This document shows positions 1-8,076 of a stretch of 64,000 nt of DNA, in pieces (within the stretch, counting starts at the first letter, position 1; every line of letters begins with the position of its first letter). The notes below the pieces were generated by a model. The model did no database searches and was not told where the DNA came from. It was given only the letters and a program-made list of their open reading frames with translations. A program made the translations under genes and the position numbers. The DNA is taken from contig NZ_FNIX01000003.1 in NCBI RefSeq assembly GCF_900104175.1, forward strand, positions 558,001 to 622,000, written 5' to 3'. The stretch comes from Lentzea jiangxiensis (GTDB taxonomy: Bacteria; Actinomycetota; Actinomycetes; Mycobacteriales; Pseudonocardiaceae).

Positions 1-607
1 GGAGGGCTCGATCGCCGTCGCCGGGTCGCTGGTGCAGTGGTTCCGCGACAACCTCGGGCTGATCCACTCCGCGCCGGAGATCGAGACGCTGGCGCGCACG
101 GTGAAGGACAACGGTGGCTGCTACATCGTGCCGGCGTTCTCGGGCCTGTTCGCGCCGCACTGGCTCGCGCAGGCGCGCGGCCTCGTCGTCGGGCTGACCT
201 CGTACATCAACAAGGGCCACCTGGCGCGGGCCGTGCTGGAGGCGACCGGCTGGCAGACGCGCGAGGTCGTGGACGCGATGAACGCCGACCTCGGGGCGCC
301 GACGCCGGTGCTCAAGGTGGACGGCGGCATGACGGCCGACCACCTGCTGATGCAGTTCATCGCGGACGTGCTGGACATCCCGGTGCAGCGGCCGCTGGTC
401 GCGGAGACGGTGTCGCTGGGCGCCGCCTACGCCGCCGGCCTCGCCGCCGGGTACTGGCCGGACCTCGAGGGACTGCGCCGCAACTGGCACCTGGCGGCGC
501 GGTGGAACCCGGTGATGGACGCGAAGTACCGCGAGGCCGAGTACGCGAACTGGAAGCGGGCCGTGGAACTCACGTTCGCGTGGGCCCGCTCCAGCCCGTC
601 CACTTAG
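1..607 (+). CDS. glpK: Glycerol kinase, C-terminal part (5' end outside window)
   Basis: The reading frame is open from base 2 and begins [17 protein letters not shown], so the gene continues upstream of the window. About 200 residues of the C-terminal FGGY-kinase domain are present. The stretches EGSIxVAGxxVQWxRDNL, [15 protein letters not shown] and [16 protein letters not shown] are typical of GlpK, which phosphorylates glycerol to sn-glycerol-3-phosphate with ATP in the cytoplasm. The protein ends with the usual WKRAVE helix. Its TAG stop overlaps the stop of the convergent peptidase gene by 4 nt. I see no terminator between the two. The family call is firm; the upstream context (glpF, glpD) cannot be seen. 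Confidence 0.9.
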   Translation, partial: EGSIAVAGSLVQWFRDNLGLIHSAPEIETLARTVKDNGGCYIVPAFSGLFAPHWLAQARGLVVGLTSYINKGHLARAVLEATGWQTREVVDAMNADLGAPTPVLKVDGGMTADHLLMQFIADVLDIPVQRPLVAETVSLGAAYAAGLAAGYWPDLEGLRRNWHLAARWNPVMDAKYREAEYANWKRAVELTFAWARSSPST

Positions 608-1980
608 GAACGCTGCTTGCGCACCCAGGCGGCCACGTCGTCCGCCTCGATCGGCAACGCGTCCGAGAGGACGTCCGCGCCGGTCGAGGTGACCACGAGG
701 TCGTCCTCGATGCGCACGCCGATGCCCCGCAGCTCCGGCGGCAGGGTCTCGTCGTTGGGGTGGAAGTACAGGCCCGGCTCGACGGTCAGCGCCATGCCGC
801 GCTCGAGGACGCCCTGCTGGTAGGTCTCCTGCCGGGCGTCGGCGCAGTCGTGCACGTCGAGGCCCAGGAAGTGCCCGGTGCCGCAGACGATGTAGCGGCG
901 GTGGTGCTGACCGGACGGGTCGAGCGCCTTGTCGACGCTGACCGGCAGCAGCCCCCAGTCGTGCAGGCCCTCGGCGAGCACGCGCATGGCGGTGTGGTGG
1001 AAGGCGCTGTAGTCGTTGCCCGGCCGGACCTCGGCGAGCGCCGCCACGTGCGACCTGTGCACGAGGTCGTAGACCTGGCGCTGCGGCCCGCTGAACTCAC
1101 CGCTCACCGGGAACGTCCGGGTGACGTCGGCGGTGTAGAGGGAGTTCATCTCCACACCGGCGTCGAGCAGCAGCAGGTCGGCTTCGTTGACGCGGCCGTC
1201 GCAGCGCGTCCAGTGCAGCACCGGGGCGTGCGGCCCGGCGGCGACGATCGAGGTGTAGCCGGGGCCCTTGCCCTCGGTGCGGGCACGGCGGTCGAACGTG
1301 CCCTGCAGCCAGCGCTCTCCCCCGCCGCGCACGGCCTGGCCGAGCTCCATGGCGACGTCGGCGAAGCCCTTGACGCTCGCGTCGACGGCCTGGCGGAGCT
1401 GCTCGACCTCCCAGTCGTCCTTGATACGGCGCAGCTCCGCGAGAACGGTGCGCAGCTCGTCACTGTGCGAACCGGTCAGCGCGTCGAGCAGCGGGTCGAC
1501 GCCCTTGGCGACGAGCGTCTCGGGGTGGCGGCCGCGCAGGGCGTTCGCCAGGTCCTCGAGCGGACGGGCCGTGACGCCGAGCGCCTCGCCCCACTCCTTC
1601 GGGCCCGCCGCGGCGCCGATCCAGAACGGGCTGCGGTCGGCGTCACCGAAGAAGTCGACGCTGTGCGCCTCGGACGGCACCGGCACGAACAGCGTGGCGT
1701 CGTCGTCGCACAGCACCAGCACGGCGCCTTCGACCTGGCAGCCGGTCAGCCACACGAAGTCGCTGTCGGCGCGGAACTCGTGGAACGTGTCGTTGGACCG
1801 GACGTGCGCACGCCCCGCGGCCAGCGCGATCCGCTTGCCGGGCAGTTCCCGGGTGAGCCTGGCGCGGTGCGCCCGCGCCGCCTCGGCCGTGCCCGCGGGC
1901 AGGTCGACCGAGCTGTCCCACTCACCCCAGCCGTCGCGGATGTAGGTGCGGAACCCGTCCGCGTCCACCAGTTTCGCCAT
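604..1980 (-). CDS. pepP: Xaa-Pro aminopeptidase, M24B family (PepP-like)
   Basis: 458 residues. The N-terminal ~185 residues form the aminopeptidase-P N domain ([14 protein letters not shown]) and the rest is a pita-bread metallopeptidase. The five expected dinuclear-metal ligands are visible: D273 in LLLLDAG, D285 in [10 protein letters not shown]370 in GTGHFLG, E401 in LTVEPG and E425 in VRIEDD. It should cleave N-terminal Xaa-Pro bonds in the cytoplasm. The frame stays open a further 209 codons upstream, but that part runs across a divergent regulator and has no family resemblance, so I chose the ATG at 1980 ([10 protein letters not shown]). Gene length matches the family. It ends 4 nt inside glpK's end and is divergent from the LysR gene, with 108 nt between starts. 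Confidence 0.9.
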   Translation of the reverse strand: MAKLVDADGFRTYIRDGWGEWDSSVDLPAGTAEAARAHRARLTRELPGKRIALAAGRAHVRSNDTFHEFRADSDFVWLTGCQVEGAVLVLCDDDATLFVPVPSEAHSVDFFGDADRSPFWIGAAAGPKEWGEALGVTARPLEDLANALRGRHPETLVAKGVDPLLDALTGSHSDELRTVLAELRRIKDDWEVEQLRQAVDASVKGFADVAMELGQAVRGGGERWLQGTFDRRARTEGKGPGYTSIVAAGPHAPVLHWTRCDGRVNEADLLLLDAGVEMNSLYTADVTRTFPVSGEFSGPQRQVYDLVHRSHVAALAEVRPGNDYSAFHHTAMRVLAEGLHDWGLLPVSVDKALDPSGQHHRRYIVCGTGHFLGLDVHDCADARQETYQQGVLERGMALTVEPGLYFHPNDETLPPELRGIGVRIEDDLVVTSTGADVLSDALPIEADDVAAWVRKQRS

Positions 1981-2088
1981 GTCGCGGCGTGTCCGAGCCA
2001 ATTCGCGTCCTCTCAGAGCGGTCCTGCCTGCCACCCTCCCTCCTCCCGCAGCGGTCTCGCCACTCCCGATCGGGGATAGCCTCAGGCT

Positions 2089-3033
2089 ATGGACCTGGAG
2101 ATCCGGCACCTGCGGGCCGTCTGCGCCATCGGCGACGCGGGCAGCCTCTCGCGCGCCGCCACGCAGCTCGGCATCTCCCAGCCCTCGCTCACCACCCTGC
2201 TGCAGCGCGTGGAACGCCTGGTCGGCGGCAAGCTCTTCGAACGCGGCCGCGCGGGCGCCGAACCGACCGCCCTGGGCGCCCAGATGCTGCAACGCGCCCG
2301 CCTGCTGCTCGTCGAGCTGGACGCGTTCGGCTCCGACATGGTCCAGCGGGACGGACCCTCCCGCCTCGGCTCGGTGCACATGGAGTGCGTCGGCCCGCTG
2401 TACACGCGCCTGGAGCAGGTGCTCGACGACATCACGCTCGTGGTCGACCCGTCCTCGACGGGCCTCGCGCTGGCGCTGGCGAACGGCCACCTCGACGCGG
2501 CCGTGATCGCGGTCGACGAGGAGGGCGACCTGGGCCTGCCGCGCGGGGTGGCGCAGCGGGTCGTCGTGCCGTGGGTGCCGGTGTTCATCGCCCTGCCCGC
2601 CGGTCACCGGCTCGCCGGCCGCCCGGAGGTGGAGCTGGCCGACCTCGCCGGGGAGTCGTGGGTCGGCCCGCCGGGCGCCGAGGACGGATCGCTGACCGCG
2701 TTGAGGGCGGCGTGCCGCGCGGCGGGGTTCGTGCCGCGGATCCGGTTCGAGATGCCGAGCGGGGCAGGCCGGCAGCTGATCGCGGCGGGCAAGGCCGTGC
2801 AGCTGGTCGAGCCGACGTCGCAGGGAGGACCCGGCGTGGTCGTGCGACCGCTGGCGGGGGCGCCGCTGCGGATGCGCCTGGTGTTCGCGTGGCGGCGCGA
2901 GCGGCTGACCTGGAACCAGGCCAGCCGCGTGTTCGCCGAGGTGCTGGGGGCCTACGCCGAGCAGGCCCTGGCCAGCCCGGTGTTCCGGCCCTGGTGGCAG
3001 GAACGCGGAGCGGCCCTCACGGCATCCGGCTGA
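2089..3033 (+). CDS. LysR-family transcriptional regulator
   Basis: 314 residues. The first ~60 residues are a LysR winged HTH (MDLEIRHLRAVCAIGDAGSL, then AATQLGISQPSLTTLLQRVE). The rest is a LysR-substrate-type effector-binding domain, with a region around FIALPAGHRLAGR that matches the second subdomain. It is transcribed divergently from the PepP-like gene, so by the usual LysR habit it may control itself and that neighbour; no operator can be proved by eye. It ends 6 nt before the stop of the convergent collagenase gene, leaving no room for a hairpin terminator. The effector is unknown. Confidence 0.88.
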   Translation: MDLEIRHLRAVCAIGDAGSLSRAATQLGISQPSLTTLLQRVERLVGGKLFERGRAGAEPTALGAQMLQRARLLLVELDAFGSDMVQRDGPSRLGSVHMECVGPLYTRLEQVLDDITLVVDPSSTGLALALANGHLDAAVIAVDEEGDLGLPRGVAQRVVVPWVPVFIALPAGHRLAGRPEVELADLAGESWVGPPGAEDGSLTALRAACRAAGFVPRIRFEMPSGAGRQLIAAGKAVQLVEPTSQGGPGVVVRPLAGAPLRMRLVFAWRRERLTWNQASRVFAEVLGAYAEQALASPVFRPWWQERGAALTASG

Positions 3034-3039
3034 GCTCCG

Positions 3040-4383
3040 TCAGCTCAGCGTGCCGAGCCAGCCGTACCAGTCCGCGTCGTACCGGGTCCCGACCGCCCGC
3101 GTCAGGTGGTCCCGGGCACCGGCCCAGTCCCCCGCGCGGTAGTCCGCCAGCACGGCCGCGACGTCCTCCGGGTGCCTTTCCAGCAGGTACCGGACCGCCA
3201 GGTACCCCCAGTTGTAGACCCGCGTGGCATCGTGGTCGTAGGTGGTGTCGAAGAGCGCGCTCAACGCGTACGTCTGCTTCTTCGCCTCGGCCAGCGCGTC
3301 GGCGTAGACCTCGCCGCGGTAGCTGTACGAGAGGTGCTCCGCGAAGCCCTCGATCCACCACACCGTCGGCGTGGTCATGTTCTCCTCGAAGTCGCCGTGC
3401 AGGTCGTACCGGCCGTCGAGGTAGTGGGTGTACTCGTGGTTGAGGTTCCAGATCGCGAACGACGGCAGCCAGTCGGCCTCGTGCGCGATGAACCGCGCCT
3501 GGTTCATCGCCGGGTCGCCCTCGAGGTACGTGCCCCCGTTGTTCGTGGAGATGTCGAACAGCACACCGGCGTACGTGCGGTAGTCGTTGCCGGTGTCGAA
3601 GACGACGACCTCGAGCGAGGTGTTGCCGTCCCCGGCGACGGGGCCGGGATCGCGCACCACGCGGTGGAACACGGCGTCCTGCCCGGCGAGCGACGCGCAC
3701 GTCCGGCTCAGCTGGGCGCGCGTGAGCTGCTGGGCGCGGATCCTGAGTGCGGGGCCGCAGGTGTGGCGGACGGTGAGGACGCGGCGGTCGATCTTCGCGC
3801 GGAAGTCGCAGGTGCCGTAGCGGCGGCAGTTCGCCTTGTCGTACCAGTCGACCATCTCGGCGACGCCCACCCACAGCGGCGCGAGGCGCCCGACGACGTC
3901 ACCGCGGTGGGCCAGGTCCGCGAGCAGCGGACGAGCGGTGAGCGCGATGTCGGTGTGCCGCAGGAACCTGCCCAGCTCGCGGGTGGCGTTGTGCACCAGG
4001 TACTGGCGGCCGGTGCCGAAGAGGTCCAGGTGTGCCAGGACGAACCGGCGCAACGCCCGCAGGACCTCGGTGTCGGCCCGCACGGCCGCGAGGAACTCCG
4101 GGCGGTCGTGGCCGTGGTAGAGCAGGAGCATGCCGGCGTGCACCGCGTCGTCGTCGGCGCTGGTGTAGTTGTCCAGCACCGCCGTCAACGCGCGCAGCTC
4201 GGCCGGGTAGTCGGCGACGGCGGCGTGGAACGCCGGCTCGGGGATGTCGTGGTGCAGGTTCCGGGCGATCACCGGCGGCAGCAGGGGGCTGTTCGGCGTG
4301 CCGGCCGGTGCGGGAGCAGCGTGTGCCGACGTGGGAGCGAGCAGGCCACCTAAGAGCGCCAGGACCAGGGTGAACGATCTCAT
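3040..4383 (-). CDS. Secreted M9 (microbial collagenase) family metallopeptidase
   Basis: 447 residues. Residues 1-22 are a signal peptide ending ...TSAHA|APAP. The middle (about 40-240) resembles the M9 N-terminal activator region. The catalytic zinc site is HEYTH at 316-320, followed by WWIEGFAEH at 342-350, which supplies the third, glutamate ligand. M9 enzymes cut collagen-like substrates outside the cell. This one is short: it stops right after the catalytic domain and lacks the PKD and collagen-binding domains of clostridial ColG/ColH. A Cys-rich stretch (CRRYGTC, then HTCG and RTCAS) may form disulfides. It is monocistronic and convergent with the LysR gene. Family call strong, substrate uncertain. 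Confidence 0.85.
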   Translation of the reverse strand: MRSFTLVLALLGGLLAPTSAHAAPAPAGTPNSPLLPPVIARNLHHDIPEPAFHAAVADYPAELRALTAVLDNYTSADDDAVHAGMLLLYHGHDRPEFLAAVRADTEVLRALRRFVLAHLDLFGTGRQYLVHNATRELGRFLRHTDIALTARPLLADLAHRGDVVGRLAPLWVGVAEMVDWYDKANCRRYGTCDFRAKIDRRVLTVRHTCGPALRIRAQQLTRAQLSRTCASLAGQDAVFHRVVRDPGPVAGDGNTSLEVVVFDTGNDYRTYAGVLFDISTNNGGTYLEGDPAMNQARFIAHEADWLPSFAIWNLNHEYTHYLDGRYDLHGDFEENMTTPTVWWIEGFAEHLSYSYRGEVYADALAEAKKQTYALSALFDTTYDHDATRVYNWGYLAVRYLLERHPEDVAAVLADYRAGDWAGARDHLTRAVGTRYDADWYGWLGTLS

Positions 4384-4497
4384 CGGGTTCCTCCGCAGGG
4401 TTCGAGGTGCCCTAGAGCGTCACACCGCCCATCGTCCCGCGAGCATCCCTTCCGCTCATAGCCCGCTGCTATGGGACACCCGCTGGGCCTACTGGGG

Positions 4498-6075
4498 CTA
4501 CTGGGGCTTCCTCGGCTCGGCGAACAGCAGGTGCCGCACGTGCGCGGGCCCCTTGGCCAGCTCCCGCGCGGCCTCCTGGTTGTGCCGGTCCACGACCGTG
4601 CCGCGCTCCACGTGCTGGCGCAGGTGCTCCTGCCACGTCGCCACGGTGAAGGTCTCCAGGAACGTCTCGGGCTGCTCGGTGTCGCGGAAGAGGCCCCACA
4701 TCGTGGCGCCGGTGCGGCGGCGTGCCCTGCCGACGCGCTGCATGGCGTCGATGAACGCGTCCTCGTTCTCCGGCGCGACCGGCCACTCGACGGTGACCAG
4801 CACCGGCCCCGCCTCGCTGTCGGTGATCTCCGGCGGCTCCTCCCAGTAGGTCGCCGGGCTGACGTCGAGCGGCCTGTCGTTGAGCGGCAGCCACCTCGAC
4901 GCCGCGAGGGCGAGCACGACCATCGCCACCGCGGGCGCGATCATCGCTACCTTCAAGCTGTAGACGTCCGCGACGACGCCCCACACCACGGCGCCGAGCG
5001 CCTGCCCGCCCATCAGGATCAGCTGGTAGTAGGCCAGCGCACGGGCCCGGGTCCAGGCCGGCAGCAGCACCTGCGCGGTGGCGTTGAACGTCGAGAGCGT
5101 GGCGATCCAGCACGCACCCGTCAGCAGCATCGCCACGATCACCGGCGCGAGGCTGCCGGTCAGCACCGCGGTGCTCGTCGAGGCCGCGTAGACGCATGTA
5201 GCGAGCAGCACCATCCGGTTCTTGCTCATGCGCCGCAACAGCTTCGGCACCACGAACGCGCCGCCGATCGCGCCCGCGCCGACGCTGCCGAGCAGTACGC
5301 CGTACCCGCCGGCGTCGAGCCGGAGCGGACCGCGGGCGATTGCCGGCAGCAGGGCCCACAGGCCGCTGCCGAACACGATGAACAGCGCGAGCCTCGCGAG
5401 CACGCGCCGGAACAGCGGCGAGCTCGCCACGTACCGCGCGCCCGACCGCATCGCGGTCGTGATGTGCTCGGTGCCGAGCGGGCGGTGGTCCGACGGCCTC
5501 TTCCACCGCGCCAGCACGACCAGCACGCCGAGGAACGAGACCGTGTTGAACGCGAACGTCGCCTCCGAGCCCGCCAGCGCGATCAGCAGGCCGCCGAGCG
5601 CGGGACCGATGGCGCGGCCGACGTTCATGTTGACGCCGTTGAGCAGCGCGGCCTGGGGGATCTCCTCGCGCGGCACCAGCTCCGGCTGGATCGCCTGGAA
5701 CGACGGCATCGACAGCGCCTGACCGACGGCCATCAGGGCGAGCAGCCCGAGCAGGCTCGCGGGCGTCGCCCTGTCCGTGCCCGCGAGGAGCACCAGGCCG
5801 CCCGCGCCCGCGAGCATCAGCGCCTGACCGGTGATCAGCACGTGCCGGCGGTCCAGGATGTCGCCGAGCGCTCCGGACGGCACCACCAGCAGGAACACCG
5901 GCAGGGTCGTGGCCGTCTGGACGAGCGCGACCTGCAGGGCGCTGCCGCCGAGGTCACCCATGAGCCACTGGGCGCCGACCGTCTGCGCCCAGGTGCCGAT
6001 GTTCGAGGCGAACTGGGCGAGCCACAGCGCGCGGAACGCGCTGCGGCGCAGAGGCGCCCATGCGGAGGCTGTCAC
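4498..6075 (-). CDS. MFS transporter, MFS_3/EntS-like, with C-terminal extension
   Basis: About 525 residues from the chosen GTG at 6075 (MTASAWAPLRRSAFRAL). The frame can extend to an ATG at 6129, but that start has no ribosome site and adds a non-hydrophobic tail. The first ~400 residues give about 12 hydrophobic segments with family motifs such as FASNIGTWAQTVGAQWLM and PSGALGDILDRR. The C-terminal ~110 residues are soluble (VTVEWPVAPENEDAFIDAM, then YRDTEQP-like and TVATWQEHLRQH) and resemble the antibiotic-biosynthesis-monooxygenase-like tail of MFS_3 proteins. It probably exports a small hydrophobic compound or siderophore. It stands alone; no neighbour identifies its substrate. Confidence 0.85.
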   Translation of the reverse strand: MTASAWAPLRRSAFRALWLAQFASNIGTWAQTVGAQWLMGDLGGSALQVALVQTATTLPVFLLVVPSGALGDILDRRHVLITGQALMLAGAGGLVLLAGTDRATPASLLGLLALMAVGQALSMPSFQAIQPELVPREEIPQAALLNGVNMNVGRAIGPALGGLLIALAGSEATFAFNTVSFLGVLVVLARWKRPSDHRPLGTEHITTAMRSGARYVASSPLFRRVLARLALFIVFGSGLWALLPAIARGPLRLDAGGYGVLLGSVGAGAIGGAFVVPKLLRRMSKNRMVLLATCVYAASTSTAVLTGSLAPVIVAMLLTGACWIATLSTFNATAQVLLPAWTRARALAYYQLILMGGQALGAVVWGVVADVYSLKVAMIAPAVAMVVLALAASRWLPLNDRPLDVSPATYWEEPPEITDSEAGPVLVTVEWPVAPENEDAFIDAMQRVGRARRRTGATMWGLFRDTEQPETFLETFTVATWQEHLRQHVERGTVVDRHNQEAARELAKGPAHVRHLLFAEPRKPQ

Positions 6076-6205
6076 CGCTCGATCTTCACACCCACGGGTC
6101 CGCATCGCCGAGCACTTGTTTTGGTTCACACTGAAGTTATTGAGTGAAATGGGATTCAGCGGCGATGATCTTTGTCTCCGGTCACAGCACGCTCCCTCAA
6201 AAGTG

Positions 6206-6221
6206 TGTGAGTTGCGTCACG
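6206..6221. promoter_or_regulatory. CRP/GlxR-type operator-like palindrome in the 6076-6485 gap
   Basis: The sequence TGTGA-GTTGCG-TCACG matches the CRP consensus TGTGA-N6-TCACA at 9 of 10 positions. It lies 265 nt upstream of the first EspG gene, in a 410-nt stretch that otherwise holds no convincing gene. Actinobacterial CRP relatives (GlxR, Rv3676/Crp) bind cAMP and this consensus. Use in regulation is an inference, strengthened by a second, perfect match upstream of the next gene of the same island. Confidence 0.5.
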
Positions 6222-6485
6222 TCAGTCCGCCCGCAGTGCCCACTTGGGCTCCAAGATCGCTCGCACACACCAGCACGGAGCGCAACTTGAGAGTGGCCCC
6301 CGATCCACGTCGCGCAACGGTCCTTCCTGGCCAAATGACTCGAAAGCGGGCCGATTGCGGGCAGTACGACGGACTGTGAACATTCCGTCCCAATCGGGTA
6401 CGCAATCCCACATTCATGAACGCCTGCCCCATTCCTGCCCGATACTGCGCGCAAAGCAGGCAGAGCAGAGAGGTTCCGAGCACTC

Positions 6486-7247
6486 GTGATCACGCCCCAG
6501 TACTTGCTGTCGACCCGCGAGTTCGAGGTGCTGTGGCAGACGCTGCGGCTCGGCAGGATGCCGTACCCGCTCGACGTGCCCAGCGAAGGAGCTACGGAGA
6601 GCGAGCTCAAAGCGTTGCAGGACAGGACGATCGCGGACCTGCGGGGCCGCGGGCTCGCCGGTGACCTGCGACTCGAGGACCTGCTGCGCCTGCTCGGCGA
6701 CCACGACGTGTCCGTGGACGCCGTCGCCGGGCTCGACCGGACCGTGCGGGCGCTGGCCGCCTCCAACGGCGACCAGGGCGTGCTGGCCGTGATCGACGGA
6801 GACGGCGTCGGCCTGTCCGAGATCAGGCCCACCGCGCTGGCCCGCGAGATCGTGCGGGTCCTGCCCGACGGCGTCGCCGGTCCCGGCAGCGCGCTGTCGG
6901 TGCGACTGGAGACGTTGCAGCAGGCGGTGGCGCTGCAGGAGGCCGAGCAGGAGGAGGAGTCCGAGGACCCGTGGGGTGCCGCGGACGACGAGCTCGACGA
7001 CCGCCAGGCGCTGCTCAGGGCCGGGTTGTCCGCACAGGACGCGCGCCAGCTGGACGAGCTAGCGGCGAACCGCGTGGCGGGCGGCCAGTTCGGCGTCACG
7101 CACGGCCGGCACCGCGCTGACGTGGTCATCAACTGGTTCGACACCCACCAGGGCCGCTACCTCATGGTCCGCTCCGACGGGTGGCTCAGCCTCTCCCCCA
7201 CCGACAACGACCGGATCGCCACGCGGATCGACTCCGTGCTGGCGTGA
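6486..7247 (+). CDS. ESX secretion-associated protein, EspG-family chaperone (copy 1)
   Basis: 253 residues from a GTG start (MITPQYLLSTREFEVLW). EspG proteins are cytosolic chaperones that bind the tip of PPE proteins and deliver them to a type VII (ESX) machine. The family appearance comes from the opening FEVLWQTLRLGRMPYPLDVP, the central VRALAASNG strand, and the closing VINWFDTHQGRYLMVRSDGW and SPTDNDRIATRI. An acidic insert (QEEESEDPWGAADDELDD) lies at about residues 155-180. The gene is a clear paralogue of the one at 9813-10568, identical in many blocks. It opens the ESX island and is followed by a 405-nt gap with a regulatory palindrome. Confidence 0.82.
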   Translation: MITPQYLLSTREFEVLWQTLRLGRMPYPLDVPSEGATESELKALQDRTIADLRGRGLAGDLRLEDLLRLLGDHDVSVDAVAGLDRTVRALAASNGDQGVLAVIDGDGVGLSEIRPTALAREIVRVLPDGVAGPGSALSVRLETLQQAVALQEAEQEEESEDPWGAADDELDDRQALLRAGLSAQDARQLDELAANRVAGGQFGVTHGRHRADVVINWFDTHQGRYLMVRSDGWLSLSPTDNDRIATRIDSVLA

Positions 7248-7404
7248 CCGGCCGGAGGAAACCGATCGAATCGGGCAACGCGGACGTACTCCCACAGGGT
7301 GCGCCCGCGCTCGTTCGGCGTTCGACAGATTCAGCCGATCCGGTGATGGGCGAATTCGTGCACGACGAACCTCAAGACAGCCCTAAATCCCGGATTTCAC
7401 GCAC

Positions 7405-7420
7405 TGTGATTTAGGTCACA
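7405..7420. promoter_or_regulatory. Perfect CRP-type palindrome (TGTGA-N6-TCACA) in the 7248-7652 gap
   Basis: TGTGA TTTAGG TCACA is a perfect match to the 5-6-5 CRP consensus. It lies about 250 nt before the start of the small helical ESX gene. The surrounding 405 nt hold no gene that I can support and are more AT-rich than the coding DNA, as expected of a promoter region. Together with 6206-6221 it suggests cAMP-linked control of the ESX island. Binding is inferred, not shown. Confidence 0.6.
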
Positions 7421-7652
7421 ACGGGCCTGGTCAAGGGCCGTTCCAGTGATGTGAACAGAGCTCGGATGCCCGAATGGGCAAGAGGTCGAGAGCGCTCCCA
7501 CAACCTGCGCAAACCATCAGGCCTGTTACGGTACGTTCACCTGGAGGTGGCCCGTTTCCCTCCGCCGCAACGCTTTGCGGCCCCCAGTCTCAATTGGTAA
7601 CTCACCTGCGGCAAAGCGCGCGATGCGCGAAAAGACCCTTGATACTGCCCGC

Positions 7653-8033
7653 ATGTACATCGTCGGTGACAAAGAGGCTGTCCCGCTCGGCGAGACCGTC
7701 TCCTCGGGTCAGGTTCAGCTCGACCCGGCAGCGGGCGAGGAGCTCCGCAAGCAGTTCCAGGCGCAGATCGACCAGGTCGACTCCTGGATCGAACGCGCGA
7801 CCAGCAGCATCGCCCGACCGGCTCCGCTCGGAGCGAACCCGGTCGGCGACAAGATGCGCGACAAGTTCACCCACCGCGCGGAGGGCGAGCAGTACTCGTT
7901 CGTCAGCGTCATGACCGCGTACCGCACGGTTCTCGAGCAGACCAAGAACTCGATCGTCGAGGCGATCGAGAACTTCACCCGCCTCGACGAGGACCAGCAG
8001 GCCGAACTGAAGAAGCACATGGGTAACAGCTGA
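7653..8033 (+). CDS. Small helical ESX-locus protein
   Basis: 126 residues from ATG 7653 (MYIVGDKEAVPLGETV). Longer starts at 7623 or 7575 exist; none of the three has a strong ribosome site, and I chose 7653 because the globular sequence begins there. The protein is almost wholly alpha-helical in appearance: ELRKQFQAQIDQVDSWIERAT, then FVSVMTAYRTVLEQTKNSIVEAIENF. It has no transmembrane segment and no signal peptide. Size and helical hairpin form fit small WXG100/EspC-like ESX partners, but no WXG motif is present. It lies 43 nt before the PPE-like gene, so the two probably act as a pair, as PE and PPE proteins do. Function is inferred from context only. Confidence 0.7.
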   Translation: MYIVGDKEAVPLGETVSSGQVQLDPAAGEELRKQFQAQIDQVDSWIERATSSIARPAPLGANPVGDKMRDKFTHRAEGEQYSFVSVMTAYRTVLEQTKNSIVEAIENFTRLDEDQQAELKKHMGNS

Positions 8034-8076
8034 TCTTGTGGCCAGCTGATCCATCGACGTGAGAGGCGAGCCGGTC

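Noticed and set aside
604-2607. A 667-residue form of the PepP-like gene
   Set aside because: The extra 209 residues lie across the divergent LysR gene, lack likeness to any protein and are Arg/His-rich shadow sequence.
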